Source of the DNA: Vulcaniibacterium tengchongense
GTDB taxonomy: Bacteria > Pseudomonadota > Gammaproteobacteria > Xanthomonadales > Xanthomonadaceae
Assembly: GCF_003814555.1 (NCBI RefSeq)
Contig: NZ_RKQN01000001.1
Location: 908,566-972,565 of the forward strand
Length of the DNA stretch: 64,000 nucleotides
Direction: 5' to 3'
A program made the position numbers and the translations under genes. The notes under the pieces are model-generated. The model worked only from the letters and a program-made list of their open reading frames with translations. It was not told where the DNA came from and searched no databases. Numbering within the stretch: the first letter of the stretch is position 1; each line of letters opens with the position of its first letter. Positions 25,975 through 35,282 of the stretch are shown here, in pieces.

Positions 25975-28227
25975 ATGGCAACGCATCTGATTACCCGGAC
26001 GGAATCGCATGTCCACGCGGCGACGCCGATCGCGCGCGACGACGACATCGACCTGCCGACCATGGTCACCACGCTGACCGACAACAAGCGGCTGATCCTG
26101 TTCGGCACCGCGTTGTTCCTGCTGTTCGGTGCCGCCTACCTGATCGTGGCCACGCCCAAGTACGAGGCCAGTGCCGTGGTCCAGGTGGAAGCGCGGCCGC
26201 CGACCGTGCCCGGGGTGAACAACCCGTCCAACCTGCAGGGGCCTCCGGCCGATCCGGCGGCGGCCTCCACCGAGATGCAGCTGCTGACCTCGCGCCGGGT
26301 GCTGGGCGAAGCGGTGCAGAAGCTCGGCCTGGACGTGCGCGTGGAACCGGCGCGGTTCCCGCTGTTCGGCGATTTCGTCGCGCGCCAGTTCCAAGGCGCG
26401 AATCCGGGCCAGGTGTCCAGCCCCTGGTTCGGCCTGAGCCGCTACGGCTGGGGCGGCGAGAAGGTGGAGGTCGCCCGGCTCGAGGTGCCCGACGAGCTGA
26501 TCGACGTGCCGATGCAGCTGGTCGCCGGCCAGAACGGCCACTACACGCTATACGACGCCAACGGCAACGAGCTGCTGCAAGGGCGCGCCGGCACCACCGC
26601 GGCGGCCGGCGGCGTGATCGCCGACATCAGGACGCTGCGCGCCAACCCGGGCATGCGCTTCACCGTGACCAAGCTCAACTCGCTGGTGATCCTCGACGCG
26701 CTCAAGGGCGACATCGAGGTCGCCGAGCAGGGGCGCAGTTCCGGCATCATCGCGCTGCGCTACGCCAATGCGGACCCGATCCGCGCGCGCCAGGTGCTCG
26801 AGCAGATCACCGAGTCCTACGTGCACCAGAACGTGGCGCGCAACTCGGCCGAGGCGGCCAAGCGGCTGAAGTTCGTCACCGAGCAGCTGCCTAACGTGCG
26901 CCGCCAGCTGGCCGAGGCCCAGGCCGCGCTGCGCGAGTTCCAGACCCGCCACCAGACCCTCGACGTCAACGTGCAGAACGAGGCGCTGCTGAACCAGGCG
27001 GTGGCGCTGGACACCAACATCCGCCAGCTGCGCGTGCAGCAGGCCGATCTGGGCAGCCGCTACACGCCGGCGCACCCGGCCTACCGCGCGGTCGCGCAGC
27101 AGATCTCCCAGTTCGAACGGGAGAAGGGCGCCTTGCTGGCGCGCCTGCGGCAGCTGCCGGAGACCCAGCAGGGCCTGTTCCGGCTCACCCGCGACGTGGA
27201 GGTCATCAACCAGACCTACGCCAACCTGCTCGACCAGGCGCAGCAGCTGAACATCGCCCGCGAGAGCGCGGTCGGCAACGCGCGCGTGATCGATCCGGCC
27301 GCGGTGCGCCTGGACAGCCCGGCCTGGCCGAAGCCGTTGCCGGTGCTGGCCGGCGCCGCGCTGCTCGGCGCGATGCTGTCGGTCGCGTTCGTGCTGGTGC
27401 GGCAGATGTTCCGCCGCGGCATCGAGGACCCCGCCGACGTCGAGCTGCTCGGCCTGCCGGTATACGCCTCGATTCCGTTCAGCGAGAAGGGGCGGGAACT
27501 GGCCTTGCAGTCGGGCCGCAATTTCCGCGACGGCCAGCGCCTGCTCGCGCTGCGCGCGCCCACCGACCTGGCGATGGAGGCCCTGCGCACGCTGCGCACC
27601 AGCCTGCACTTCGCCCGCCTGAAGACCAAGAACAACCTGCTGATGATCGCCGCGCCCAGCCCCGGCGTCGGCAAGACCTTCGTCTGCGCCAATCTGGCGG
27701 TCACCATCGCCCAGACCGGGCAGCGCGTGCTGCTGGTGGACGCCGACATGCGCCGCGGCACCTTGCACGACGCCGTTGGCGTGCGCTCGGAGGGCGGCCT
27801 GTCCGAACTGATCGCCGGGCAGATCCCGCTCGACGAGGCGATCCGGCGCGTGCCGGGCGCGGACAACCTGTCGTTCATCTCGCGGGGCGCGACCCCGCCG
27901 AACCCGTCCGAACTGCTGATGCACGATCGCTTCCGCGAACTGCTGCAACGACTGTCGGGCGAGTACGACATCATCATCATCGACACGCCGCCGGTGCTGG
28001 CGGTGACCGACGCGATCGTGATCGGCCACCACGTCGGCAGCTGCCTGATGGTGGTGCGCTGGGGCCTGAACCAGCAGCGCGAGATCGCCCTGGCCAAGCA
28101 GCGCCTGGAGCAGAACGGCGTGGAGGTGAAGGGCGCGATCTTCAACGGCGTGCAGAAGCGCGGCGCCGGGCACTACACCTACAGCTACTACGAGTACCAC
28201 TCGCTACCCGCCCAGGCGAGCCGCTAA
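25975..28227 (+). CDS. Wzc-type polysaccharide co-polymerase / tyrosine autokinase
   Basis: 750 residues. A Wzz domain lies between two transmembrane helices (about 41-59 and 455-478), with a long coiled periplasmic part (about 290-430) and the Pro-rich RLDSPAWPKPLPV before helix 2. The cytoplasmic BY-kinase has Walker A APSPGVGKT (about 560), Walker A' VLLVDADMRRG (about 586) and Walker B IIIIDTPPV (about 665). The C-terminal tyrosine cluster HYTYSYYEYHS (about 732-742) holds five Tyr, the autophosphorylation tail. It controls chain length and export with Wza, and the phosphatase at 22731 should reverse it. It lies 69 bp after the WecA-fusion gene and 9 bp before the next. Confidence 0.96.
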   Translation: MATHLITRTESHVHAATPIARDDDIDLPTMVTTLTDNKRLILFGTALFLLFGAAYLIVATPKYEASAVVQVEARPPTVPGVNNPSNLQGPPADPAAASTEMQLLTSRRVLGEAVQKLGLDVRVEPARFPLFGDFVARQFQGANPGQVSSPWFGLSRYGWGGEKVEVARLEVPDELIDVPMQLVAGQNGHYTLYDANGNELLQGRAGTTAAAGGVIADIRTLRANPGMRFTVTKLNSLVILDALKGDIEVAEQGRSSGIIALRYANADPIRARQVLEQITESYVHQNVARNSAEAAKRLKFVTEQLPNVRRQLAEAQAALREFQTRHQTLDVNVQNEALLNQAVALDTNIRQLRVQQADLGSRYTPAHPAYRAVAQQISQFEREKGALLARLRQLPETQQGLFRLTRDVEVINQTYANLLDQAQQLNIARESAVGNARVIDPAAVRLDSPAWPKPLPVLAGAALLGAMLSVAFVLVRQMFRRGIEDPADVELLGLPVYASIPFSEKGRELALQSGRNFRDGQRLLALRAPTDLAMEALRTLRTSLHFARLKTKNNLLMIAAPSPGVGKTFVCANLAVTIAQTGQRVLLVDADMRRGTLHDAVGVRSEGGLSELIAGQIPLDEAIRRVPGADNLSFISRGATPPNPSELLMHDRFRELLQRLSGEYDIIIIDTPPVLAVTDAIVIGHHVGSCLMVVRWGLNQQREIALAKQRLEQNGVEVKGAIFNGVQKRGAGHYTYSYYEYHSLPAQASR

Positions 28228-28236
28228 GGAAGGCCC

Positions 28237-29685
28237 ATGCAGATCACGATGTCGCCTTACTACGGCACGCCGGATTTCTCGGCGCTGGTCCAGGAAGGCG
28301 GGGCGCGCGGGGACATCGACCCGGTGTCGGTGGCCGACCTGCTGCGCAACGCCTTCGTCTATCCGCCGCATTCGATCTACCAGGGCGTCAAGCTGGTCAC
28401 CTTCGGCTTCTGCCCGGGCGACGACATGCACACGGCGCCGAAGTTCCGCTTCAAGTTCCGCAACGCGGGCGAGGTGCCGGAGCGGGTCAGCGAGGAGCGG
28501 GACTGGGTCGGCCTCTACCATCGCCTGTTGTGCGAGGCGGTGAGCCGCAGCTGCGCGCGGATGCGCTCCCCGTGGCTGCTGCAGAGCGGCGGCAAGGATT
28601 CGACCACGCTGGCGATCGCGATCGCCGATGCGCGCCCGGACGCCGTCTGCATCACCTACCTGGGCGGACGCGAGGAGAACGAAACCGACTCGGCCACCCA
28701 CGTCGCCACGGCGCTCGGCCTGCGCCACGAGACCCTGGTCTGCGACCCGGGCCGCGCCTACGACCGCTATCTCGCGGTGGCGCGGCGCATGCCGCTGCTG
28801 ACCGCGGACTTCGCGCTGCTGTCCTACGTCGACCTGGCCACGGAGATCGCCGCGCGCGGCGGCGATGGCATGATCGACGGCCTTGGCGCCGACAGCTACT
28901 TCGGCACGCCGATGAACCGCCAGCAATGGTTGCTGGCGCGGCTGGCGCGCGGATTGCGCCTGCCGGGCTGGCTGGCCGAGCTGCCGCTGGTCGAGCGCAG
29001 CTTCGAGCTGTGCTTCGTGCTCGGTACGCTGCAGATGAACCCGATCGAGCGGGTCTTCCCCGGCTCCCGCTTCACCGACGCGGAAGTGGACGAACTGTTC
29101 GGCCGCGGCATTTCGCGGCAGTCGCGGCAGCGGCTGGAGTTGTTCAAGGAGGAGATCGCCAGCGCCACCACCTCCTGGGAATGGCGCGACATGTCGATGT
29201 CGATCGCCGGCTCCGCGGGCGCCTTCGCCAAGGGTCTGTACACCGCCAGTGCGCTCGGACTGGACGCGGCGTACCCGTTCTGCGACCGCGACCTGCGCGA
29301 ATGGATCCACCACGAGGTGCCGCGCTACCAGAAGGTCGACCCGACCACCAAGGTCAACAAGCTGCTGATCCGCAGCCACATCGCCACGCGCTTCCGCGAG
29401 TTGCCCTACGTGCAGCGCAAGGGCAGCTTCCGCTTCGACCTGTGCGGGCTGGCGGCGGCGCGCTTCGACCGGGTGCGCGATTTCGCCGACCAGGCGCGCG
29501 ACCTGCTGCCGGGCGCGCCGCGTTGGCTGGACCGCAACCGCCGCCGCCTCGACAACAAGTACCACGCTTCGAAGTTCTACCTGCTGGCGATCGTGCTGCC
29601 ATGGCTGGTCGAGCGCGCGGTCGCGCCGGTGGCGGTGCCCGAACGGATGGTGGAGGCGCATGGGCGCGAACTGGTCGGCGCCTGA
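28237..29685 (+). CDS. Asparagine-synthetase-like PP-loop ATPase without glutaminase domain
   Basis: 482 residues, with AAGGAAGG 3-4 nt before the ATG. The synthetase domain carries the ATP pyrophosphatase loop LLQSGGKDSTTLAIA at about 113-127 and the late motif AYPFCDRDLREW near 350. The loop reads SGGKDS instead of the SGGLDSS of AsnB, and the GGDE loop is replaced by GLGADSYFG. The N-terminal 60 residues resemble only the tail of the glutaminase domain (VADLLRNAFVYPPHSIYQGV); there is no Cys-2, so it must use ammonia or catalyse another adenylation. Known relatives amidate sugar acids (WbpS) or close peptide rings. A paralog sits at 50646. It overlaps the next gene by 26 bp. Confidence 0.8.
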   Translation: MQITMSPYYGTPDFSALVQEGGARGDIDPVSVADLLRNAFVYPPHSIYQGVKLVTFGFCPGDDMHTAPKFRFKFRNAGEVPERVSEERDWVGLYHRLLCEAVSRSCARMRSPWLLQSGGKDSTTLAIAIADARPDAVCITYLGGREENETDSATHVATALGLRHETLVCDPGRAYDRYLAVARRMPLLTADFALLSYVDLATEIAARGGDGMIDGLGADSYFGTPMNRQQWLLARLARGLRLPGWLAELPLVERSFELCFVLGTLQMNPIERVFPGSRFTDAEVDELFGRGISRQSRQRLELFKEEIASATTSWEWRDMSMSIAGSAGAFAKGLYTASALGLDAAYPFCDRDLREWIHHEVPRYQKVDPTTKVNKLLIRSHIATRFRELPYVQRKGSFRFDLCGLAAARFDRVRDFADQARDLLPGAPRWLDRNRRRLDNKYHASKFYLLAIVLPWLVERAVAPVAVPERMVEAHGRELVGA

Positions 29686-30787
29686 GGCGCGCGCGGGACG
29701 CCGGCGTTTCCTCGGTGGCGCCGCCGGCGCCCTGGCGCTGCTGGTGCCGGCGCAGGCGGTGTGGGCGCGACCGCTGCCGGCGCGCGAACGCGGCGCGGCG
29801 CGGATCGACGTGCGCGCGCACGGCGCCCGCGGCGACGGCGTCCGCGACGACACCGCCGCGTTCCAGGCCGCGATCGACGCCCTGCCGCCCGACGGCGGCG
29901 TGGTCCAGGTGCCGGCCGGCGACTATCTGATCGATCCGGTACGGGGCGTGCAGTTGCGCGGACGGATGCATCTGCAGCTCGCTGCCGGCGCGCGCCTGCG
30001 GGCACGCCCGAACGCGGCCGAGCGCGCCTACGTGCTCAACGTGGAGGGCGTGGAGCAGGTCGAGATCTCGGGTGGCGAGATCGTCGGCGAGCGCGATCGC
30101 CACCTCGGCACCAGCGGCGAGTGGGGCCACGGCATCATGATCCGCGGCAGCACCGGGGTGACCGTGCACGACATGCGCCTGTCCAAGTGCTGGGGCGACG
30201 GCATCTCGATCGGCGGCCAATCGGGGCGCGGCCGGCCGGTGCGGCCCAGCCGCGACGTGGTGATCGCCAACGTGGTCTGCCTGGGCAACCGCCGCCAGGG
30301 CCTGACCATCGGCCGCTCGCGCCAGGTGCGCGTGTACGACTCCGAGTTCAGCGAGACCTACGGCACCCTGCCGGCCTGCGGGATCGACGTGGAGCCGGAT
30401 GCAGGCGACATCACCGAGGACGTGCTGATCGAGAACTGCCGGGCGCGCGCCAACCAGGGCGCCGGCATCCAGCTGTACAAGCGGGTGTCGCGCGCGATCG
30501 TGCGCGACTGCGAGATCGCCGGCAACCGCGGCTACGGCATCGCCGTGATCGGCGCCGCCGATTGCGTGCTCGACGGCAACCACATCCGCGACAACGGCCT
30601 GGCCGGCGTCGGCGTGCGGCCCGGATCGCGCGGCATCGAGATCAAGGGCAACCGCTTCGCGGGGAACGCCGCGCAACGGCGCCGCAACGCGACGCGCGCC
30701 GCCGCGGCCCCGCGCGTGCGGCACGTGTCGGTCGCCAAGGGCGTGCCTGCGGTGCGGATCGGCGACGACAACCGGTTCGCCGACTGA
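29660..30787 (+). CDS. Tat-exported right-handed beta-helix protein (Pectate_lyase_3-like), copy 1
   Basis: 375 residues. A twin-arginine signal (GRRRFLGGAAGALALLVPA) ends near residue 36. The mature start IDVRAHGARGDGVRDDTAAF is the Pectate_lyase_3 signature that opens polysaccharide lyases, epimerases and phage tailspikes. Short beta-helix coils follow to about residue 330 (VLIENCRARANQGAGIQLY, and so on). A likely role is cutting or epimerising the polysaccharide made by this locus; no catalytic residues can be assigned by eye. It overlaps the asparagine-synthetase-like gene by 26 bp, so expression is linked. Clearly paralogous to the gene at 31299. Confidence 0.8.
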   Translation: MGANWSAPEARAGRRRFLGGAAGALALLVPAQAVWARPLPARERGAARIDVRAHGARGDGVRDDTAAFQAAIDALPPDGGVVQVPAGDYLIDPVRGVQLRGRMHLQLAAGARLRARPNAAERAYVLNVEGVEQVEISGGEIVGERDRHLGTSGEWGHGIMIRGSTGVTVHDMRLSKCWGDGISIGGQSGRGRPVRPSRDVVIANVVCLGNRRQGLTIGRSRQVRVYDSEFSETYGTLPACGIDVEPDAGDITEDVLIENCRARANQGAGIQLYKRVSRAIVRDCEIAGNRGYGIAVIGAADCVLDGNHIRDNGLAGVGVRPGSRGIEIKGNRFAGNAAQRRRNATRAAAAPRVRHVSVAKGVPAVRIGDDNRFAD

Positions 30788-31298
30788 GAGCCGTCCATCC
30801 GTACGCCGTTGCATGCCGCGCTTGCGCATGCGCGGCATGCGTCCGCAGGCGCTGTCCGCGGTGTCCCGCGCATGTTCCGTGCTGCGCCGGGCGCTCGGCG
30901 CCGCCTAGCGCGGCTCAACGCCCGCGATTTTGCGCTCCCCGTCGCGTTCGTTTATGTTCCGGCCCGCGGTTCTTGATCCCGCCTCGACAGGGATGCGCGG
31001 CAGACCGCGGTCATTCGCCAGGACCCGCGCGACCGGATTTTCGCGCTCGAGCGCGGCGCTGCGCGTTCATTTCGCGCAGCGCGTTCGTGCTCTTGCCGTA
31101 GTCATCAAGTTGAACAGGGGGCGGACTGAATCGTTCAGTGCCGGAGACTTGCGCGCGCTCACAAATACGCGAATGCCCCGCTGCGGTTCATGTCGGTTCG
31201 GGTAGATTGCCGCCAGTCACGAAAGTCGACGTGACGTGATTTTTGGATGACCCCGCCGCGCTGAACGACGGGCCGGCATACCCCAGAAAGGGCCAACT
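30788..31298 (+). promoter_or_regulatory. Gap between the two beta-helix genes
   Basis: 511 bp without a credible gene. At 30811-30840 a perfect 10-bp stem (GCATGCCGCG / CGCGGCATGC, 10-nt loop) follows the first beta-helix gene and probably ends its transcript. ACTGAATCGTTCAGT at 31125-31139 is a small palindrome that could be an operator. The second gene therefore probably has its own promoter, which I could not locate. Confidence 0.45.
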
Positions 31299-32513
31299 GT
31301 GAAAGTAAACGAACTCGTGCACATCGTGCGCGAGGCTGGGATGCCTCGTCGCCAATTTCTCCGCAAGTCCATGCTGCTGGCCGTCCCGGCCGCGGTCGCC
31401 GCCACCGGCATCCCGCGCAGCGTCTTCGCCGCCACCGGCGCCAGCACCTCCAACGCCTACGACCCGCCGGTCCGCGCCCGCGGCAGCGCGACGATCAACG
31501 TGCGCAACCGCGGCGCCTACGGCGACGGCGTGCATGACGACACCGCCGCGTTCCAGGCCGCAATCGACGCCCTGCCGAGCGGCGGCGGCACGGTGTACGT
31601 GCCGGACGGCACCTACGTGATCGACCCGGTGAAGAAGGTGTACCTGCGCAGCAAGACGCACCTGCAGATGGCTTCGGGCGCCAAGCTCGTCGCCAAGCGC
31701 AACGACGCCGAACGCGCCTACGTGCTGATGGTCTACAAGGTCAGCGACGTGGAGATCTCCGGCGGCCAGATCGTCGGCGACCGCGACAACCATCTCGGCA
31801 CCACCGGCGAGTGGGGCCACGGCATCATGGTGCGCGGTTCGTCGCGCGTGACCATCCGCGACATCCGCATCTCCAAGTGCTGGGGCGACGGCATCTCGAT
31901 CGGTGCCGCGATGGTGCTGAACAAGCCGTCGATCAGTTCCTACGACGTGGTGATCGCGAACGTGGTCAGCACCGGCAACCGCCGCCACGGCCTGACCATC
32001 GGCCGTTGCAGCAATATCCGCGTGTACGACAGCGAGTTCAGCTACAACCGCGGGCTGTCGTTCGCCTGCGGCATCGACATCGAGCCGGATACCACCGATG
32101 CCGGGACCGCGTTGAACATCCACATCGAGAACTGCCTGATCACCCGCAACCAGAGCAACGGCATCCTTTGCTACAAGAAGGCTTCCGGCGTGACCTACCG
32201 CCGCAACACCTTCTCGTACAACGGCGGCTACGGCTTGCTGGCGCAGAGCACGGCGAGCGGCTACGTGGCGCTCAACAAGTTCGAGCACAACTACCTGATG
32301 GGCGTGATGTTCCGCAACGGCACGCGCACCTACCAGGTCAGCGGCAACTCGTTCTGGAACAACCACACCCGCATGCACGGGGTGAACAGCGGCACGCCGG
32401 TGTACAAGTCGATGACCGGCCTGGTCGGCGGCAACTACGGCAACGGCGCGCACATCCAGGCCGGCAGCGACTGCTCCGACATCCGGGTGACGAGCAACAA
32501 CTACGCCAAGTAA
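31299..32513 (+). CDS. Tat-exported right-handed beta-helix protein, copy 2
   Basis: 404 residues from a GTG with AGAAAGGG 6 nt upstream; an internal ATG at 31341 would still keep the signal. Twin-arginine motif PRRQFLRKS is followed by a hydrophobic stretch and a cut near residue 46 (SVFA). The mature start INVRNRGAYGDGVHDDTAAF and the following coils match copy 1 closely, including EWGHGIMVRGSSRVTIRD and SKCWGDGISIG. It is more Asn/Ser/Tyr rich toward the C-terminus than copy 1. Presumed polysaccharide-active enzyme folded in the cytoplasm before export. A strong terminator follows at 32630. Confidence 0.82.
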   Translation: MKVNELVHIVREAGMPRRQFLRKSMLLAVPAAVAATGIPRSVFAATGASTSNAYDPPVRARGSATINVRNRGAYGDGVHDDTAAFQAAIDALPSGGGTVYVPDGTYVIDPVKKVYLRSKTHLQMASGAKLVAKRNDAERAYVLMVYKVSDVEISGGQIVGDRDNHLGTTGEWGHGIMVRGSSRVTIRDIRISKCWGDGISIGAAMVLNKPSISSYDVVIANVVSTGNRRHGLTIGRCSNIRVYDSEFSYNRGLSFACGIDIEPDTTDAGTALNIHIENCLITRNQSNGILCYKKASGVTYRRNTFSYNGGYGLLAQSTASGYVALNKFEHNYLMGVMFRNGTRTYQVSGNSFWNNHTRMHGVNSGTPVYKSMTGLVGGNYGNGAHIQAGSDCSDIRVTSNNYAK

Positions 32514-32629
32514 GGCGGCATCCAGGTGCCGGACGGCACCGCAGCGACGCGGTTCGCCGGAAACGGCGGGCGGGACGCATGACAAGAAGCGATGCGCTCC
32601 CGCGCACCGCCAAAGGCAACGCCCACGAC

Positions 32630-32659
32630 CGCCTGCGCGAAAGCGCAGGCGGTTTTTTC
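32630..32659 (+). terminator. Intrinsic terminator after beta-helix copy 2
   Basis: Perfect 10-bp stem CCGCCTGCGC / GCGCAGGCGG with a GAAA tetraloop, followed by six T. It ends the upstream transcript 117-146 bp after the stop, so the glycosyltransferase operon that follows needs its own promoter. Confidence 0.95.
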
Positions 32660-32818
32660 ATGCCATCCGCCCCGTTCATTCAACGCTGTGCGACGTGAGG
32701 GGCGCGTGGAAGGCCCGGGGAAAGCGCTGAATACAATCGTGCGGCGCACAAGAACTTCCAATAACGAAGCGCGCCCAGCCGCAGCTGCGCATTGCGGACG
32801 AGGTGCGAAGAGGGGCCG

Positions 32819-34009
32819 ATGCGATTCGTCCTTTTCGCCAACACCGATTGGTACCTGTACAACTTCCGTCTCTCGACCGCGCTGCGCCTGAAGGCGCACG
32901 GCGTCGAACCCGTGATGCTGTCGCCGCCGGGCGAGTTCGGCCCGCGCTTCGCCAAGCACGGCATCCGCTGGATCACCCTGCCGATGGACCGCGCGAGCCT
33001 CAATCCGCTGCGCGAAAGCTGGACGGTGCGCCACCTGGCGCGCGTGCTGCGCGAGGAGAGGCCGGACCTGCTGCACAACTTCACCGTCAAGTGCGCGGTG
33101 TACGGCGCGCTTGCCGCGCGCGTGGCGCGGGTGCCGGCGGTGGTGAACGCCGTCACCGGGCTGGGCTACGTGTTCACCAGCGACACGCCGAAGGCGCGGC
33201 TGCTCCGGCCGGTGGTCAGCGCGCTGATGCGCTGCGCGCTCGACGGCGGAAACTCGCGGGTGATCCTGCAGAACGGCGACGACGCCGAGGCGCTCGCCGC
33301 CGCACGCCTGGTGGCCCCGGAGCGCATGCGGCTGATCCGGAGCTCCGGCGTCAACACCGAGCGCTTCCACCCGCCGCCGCGCGACGACGGCGCGCGGCGG
33401 CCGCTGCGCGTGCTGCTCGCGGCGCGGCTGGTGCAGGAGAAGGGCGTGCGCGAGTTCGCCGGCGCCGCCGCGTTGTTGCGCGGGCAGGGCCGGGACGTCG
33501 AGTTCCTGCTCGCGGGGCAGCCCGATCCGGGCAATCCGCACACGATCGAACGCGCCGAGGTCGAAGCCTGGCAGAAGGAGGGCCGGCTGCGATGGCTCGG
33601 CCACGTCGACGACATGCCGGCGCTGCTGCATACCGTCGACGTGATGGCCTTGCCCAGCTATTACCGCGAAGGCGTGCCGAAGAGCCTGATCGAAGGCGCG
33701 GCCAGCGGCCTGGCGCTGGTGACGACCAACCTGCCGGGATGTCGCGAAGTGGTGGCCCGCGACGGCGTGGACGGTCTGCACGTGGCGCCGCGCGACGCGG
33801 CTTCGCTGGCCGCCGCGCTCGCGCGGCTGGACGACGACCGTGCACTGCTGCGCCGGCTCGGCGACGCGGCGCGCCAGCGCGCGTTGCAGCACTTCGACGA
33901 GCGCCTGGTGATCGAGCGCACGCTCGAGGTATACGGCGAACTGCTGCGCGCGCCGCTGCCGGCCGCGCCCGCGATGGCGGCGACCCATGATCCCGCGCGC
34001 CTGGCGTAA
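32819..34009 (+). CDS. Family 4 glycosyltransferase
   Basis: 396 residues, GT-B fold. The start MRFVLFANTDWYLYNFRLS has AGAGGGG 3-4 nt upstream; the frame opens 9 codons earlier without a better signal. The C-terminal nucleotide-sugar domain shows RVLLAARLVQEKGVREF (about 195-212), GHVDDMP, and the E-x7-E region SYYREGVPKSLIEGAASG (about 280-297). It resembles PglA/WbpH-type enzymes that extend lipid-linked oligosaccharides in the cytoplasm. It is the first gene of a tightly overlapping set and overlaps the flippase by 23 bp. Confidence 0.92.
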   Translation: MRFVLFANTDWYLYNFRLSTALRLKAHGVEPVMLSPPGEFGPRFAKHGIRWITLPMDRASLNPLRESWTVRHLARVLREERPDLLHNFTVKCAVYGALAARVARVPAVVNAVTGLGYVFTSDTPKARLLRPVVSALMRCALDGGNSRVILQNGDDAEALAAARLVAPERMRLIRSSGVNTERFHPPPRDDGARRPLRVLLAARLVQEKGVREFAGAAALLRGQGRDVEFLLAGQPDPGNPHTIERAEVEAWQKEGRLRWLGHVDDMPALLHTVDVMALPSYYREGVPKSLIEGAASGLALVTTNLPGCREVVARDGVDGLHVAPRDAASLAAALARLDDDRALLRRLGDAARQRALQHFDERLVIERTLEVYGELLRAPLPAAPAMAATHDPARLA

Positions 34010-35282
34010 CGCGGCCGCCGCGATCGGCCTGCTCTGGCTGGCCACCGCGGCCGGCGCGGCCATGGTCTTCCTGGCGCAGATGCTGCTGGCGCGGCGCCTG
34101 GGCCCGCCGGAATACGGCCTGTTCGCCTCGTCGCTGGCGACGGTGACCATGGTCGCGCCGCTGGCCGGCTTCGGCCTGTCGCAGTTCCGGCTCAAGGCCT
34201 ACGGCGCGGAAGGCTGGGGCGCCGACCGCTGGCTGCGGCCGTCGTTGCGCTTCACCGTGCTGAGCACCGCGGCGGCGTTCGCGATCGTGCTGGTCTGGGC
34301 GCTGCGCGGCGGGCCGGTCGACGCGCCGACCCGGGCCGCGCTGCTGGCGCTGTCGCCGGTGATCCTGGGCATGCTCGCGATCGACCTGGTCGGCAGCAAG
34401 CTGCGCCTGGAGGAGCGCTACGGCGCGCTCGCCGGCTGGCAGATGCTGATGCCGGCCGGGCGGTTGCTGGTCGCGGTGCTGGTGGTGCTGATCCCCTCGG
34501 CGGGCGTGGTGTCGGCCACGCTCGGCTACTGCGCGGTCGCGTTGCTGGCGGTGGCGCTGGCGTTGCCGCAGCTGCGGGCGATGCTGCGCGGCGGAATGCA
34601 GTTGCGCGGCCACGGGCCGCGCCCTGCCGACTTCGCGCCGGCGCCGAACCCGGGCGTGATGCGCCTGTGCGCCGAGGCCTGGGCCTACGGCGTGGCGGCG
34701 GTGCTGTACCCGGTGTTCTTCCAGGTCAGCACGGTGCTGCTGAAGTATCTCGGCGGCGACGCGCAGGCCGGCCGCTACGGCATCGCGCTGGCGGTGATGA
34801 CCGCGATCTACCTGCTGCCGGCCACGGTGTACCAGAAGTTCCTGCTGTCGAAGCTGCACCGCTGGGCGGTGCACGAGGTCGACAAGTTCTGGCGCGTGTA
34901 CCGCCGCGGCAACTGGGCGATGCTGCTGTCCGGGCTCGCGGTCGGGCTGGCGCTGGCCGTCGCCGCCCCGCTGCTGGTGCCGCTGGCGTTCGGCGAGGCC
35001 TACCGCGGCGTCGCCGCGATCCTGATGGTGCTGGCCTTGTGCGTGCCGATCCGCTTCCTCTCGACCGCGGTCGGTTCCGCTCTCCTGACCTCCGATCACA
35101 TGCGCTACCGAGTGCTGGCGATGGCGGCGGCGACCGCGGCCGCCGTCGGACTGAACCTGCTGCTGATCCCGTTCTACGCCGAGCTCGGCGCAGCCGCGGC
35201 CACGGTCCTGGCCGAGCTGCTGCTGCTGCTGGCGATGTACCTGGGCGTGCGCCGCATTCCGCGGCCGGAGGCGACGGCATGA
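33987..35282 (+). CDS. Oligosaccharide flippase (Wzx-type, MOP superfamily)
   Basis: 431 residues with about 12 predicted transmembrane helices. The opening GLLWLATAAGAAMVFLAQMLLARRLGPPEYG-like pattern (residues 14-44) is typical of the polysaccharide biosynthesis (MOP) family that flips undecaprenyl-linked repeat units to the periplasm. The middle section VFFQVSTVLLKYLGG carries the conserved central-half start. It overlaps the GT4 gene by 23 bp and the pyruvyl transferase by 4 bp (ATGA). Together with the polymerase at 37356 it defines a Wzx/Wzy pathway. Confidence 0.92.
   Translation: MIPRAWRNAAAAIGLLWLATAAGAAMVFLAQMLLARRLGPPEYGLFASSLATVTMVAPLAGFGLSQFRLKAYGAEGWGADRWLRPSLRFTVLSTAAAFAIVLVWALRGGPVDAPTRAALLALSPVILGMLAIDLVGSKLRLEERYGALAGWQMLMPAGRLLVAVLVVLIPSAGVVSATLGYCAVALLAVALALPQLRAMLRGGMQLRGHGPRPADFAPAPNPGVMRLCAEAWAYGVAAVLYPVFFQVSTVLLKYLGGDAQAGRYGIALAVMTAIYLLPATVYQKFLLSKLHRWAVHEVDKFWRVYRRGNWAMLLSGLAVGLALAVAAPLLVPLAFGEAYRGVAAILMVLALCVPIRFLSTAVGSALLTSDHMRYRVLAMAAATAAAVGLNLLLIPFYAELGAAAATVLAELLLLLAMYLGVRRIPRPEATA

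Noticed and set aside
28237-29685. Lasso-peptide cyclase (McjC-type) as the function of the asparagine-synthetase-like gene
   Set aside because: No precursor peptide, PqqD-like or transglutaminase-like partner is near either copy; the neighbours are polysaccharide and Tat-exported genes.
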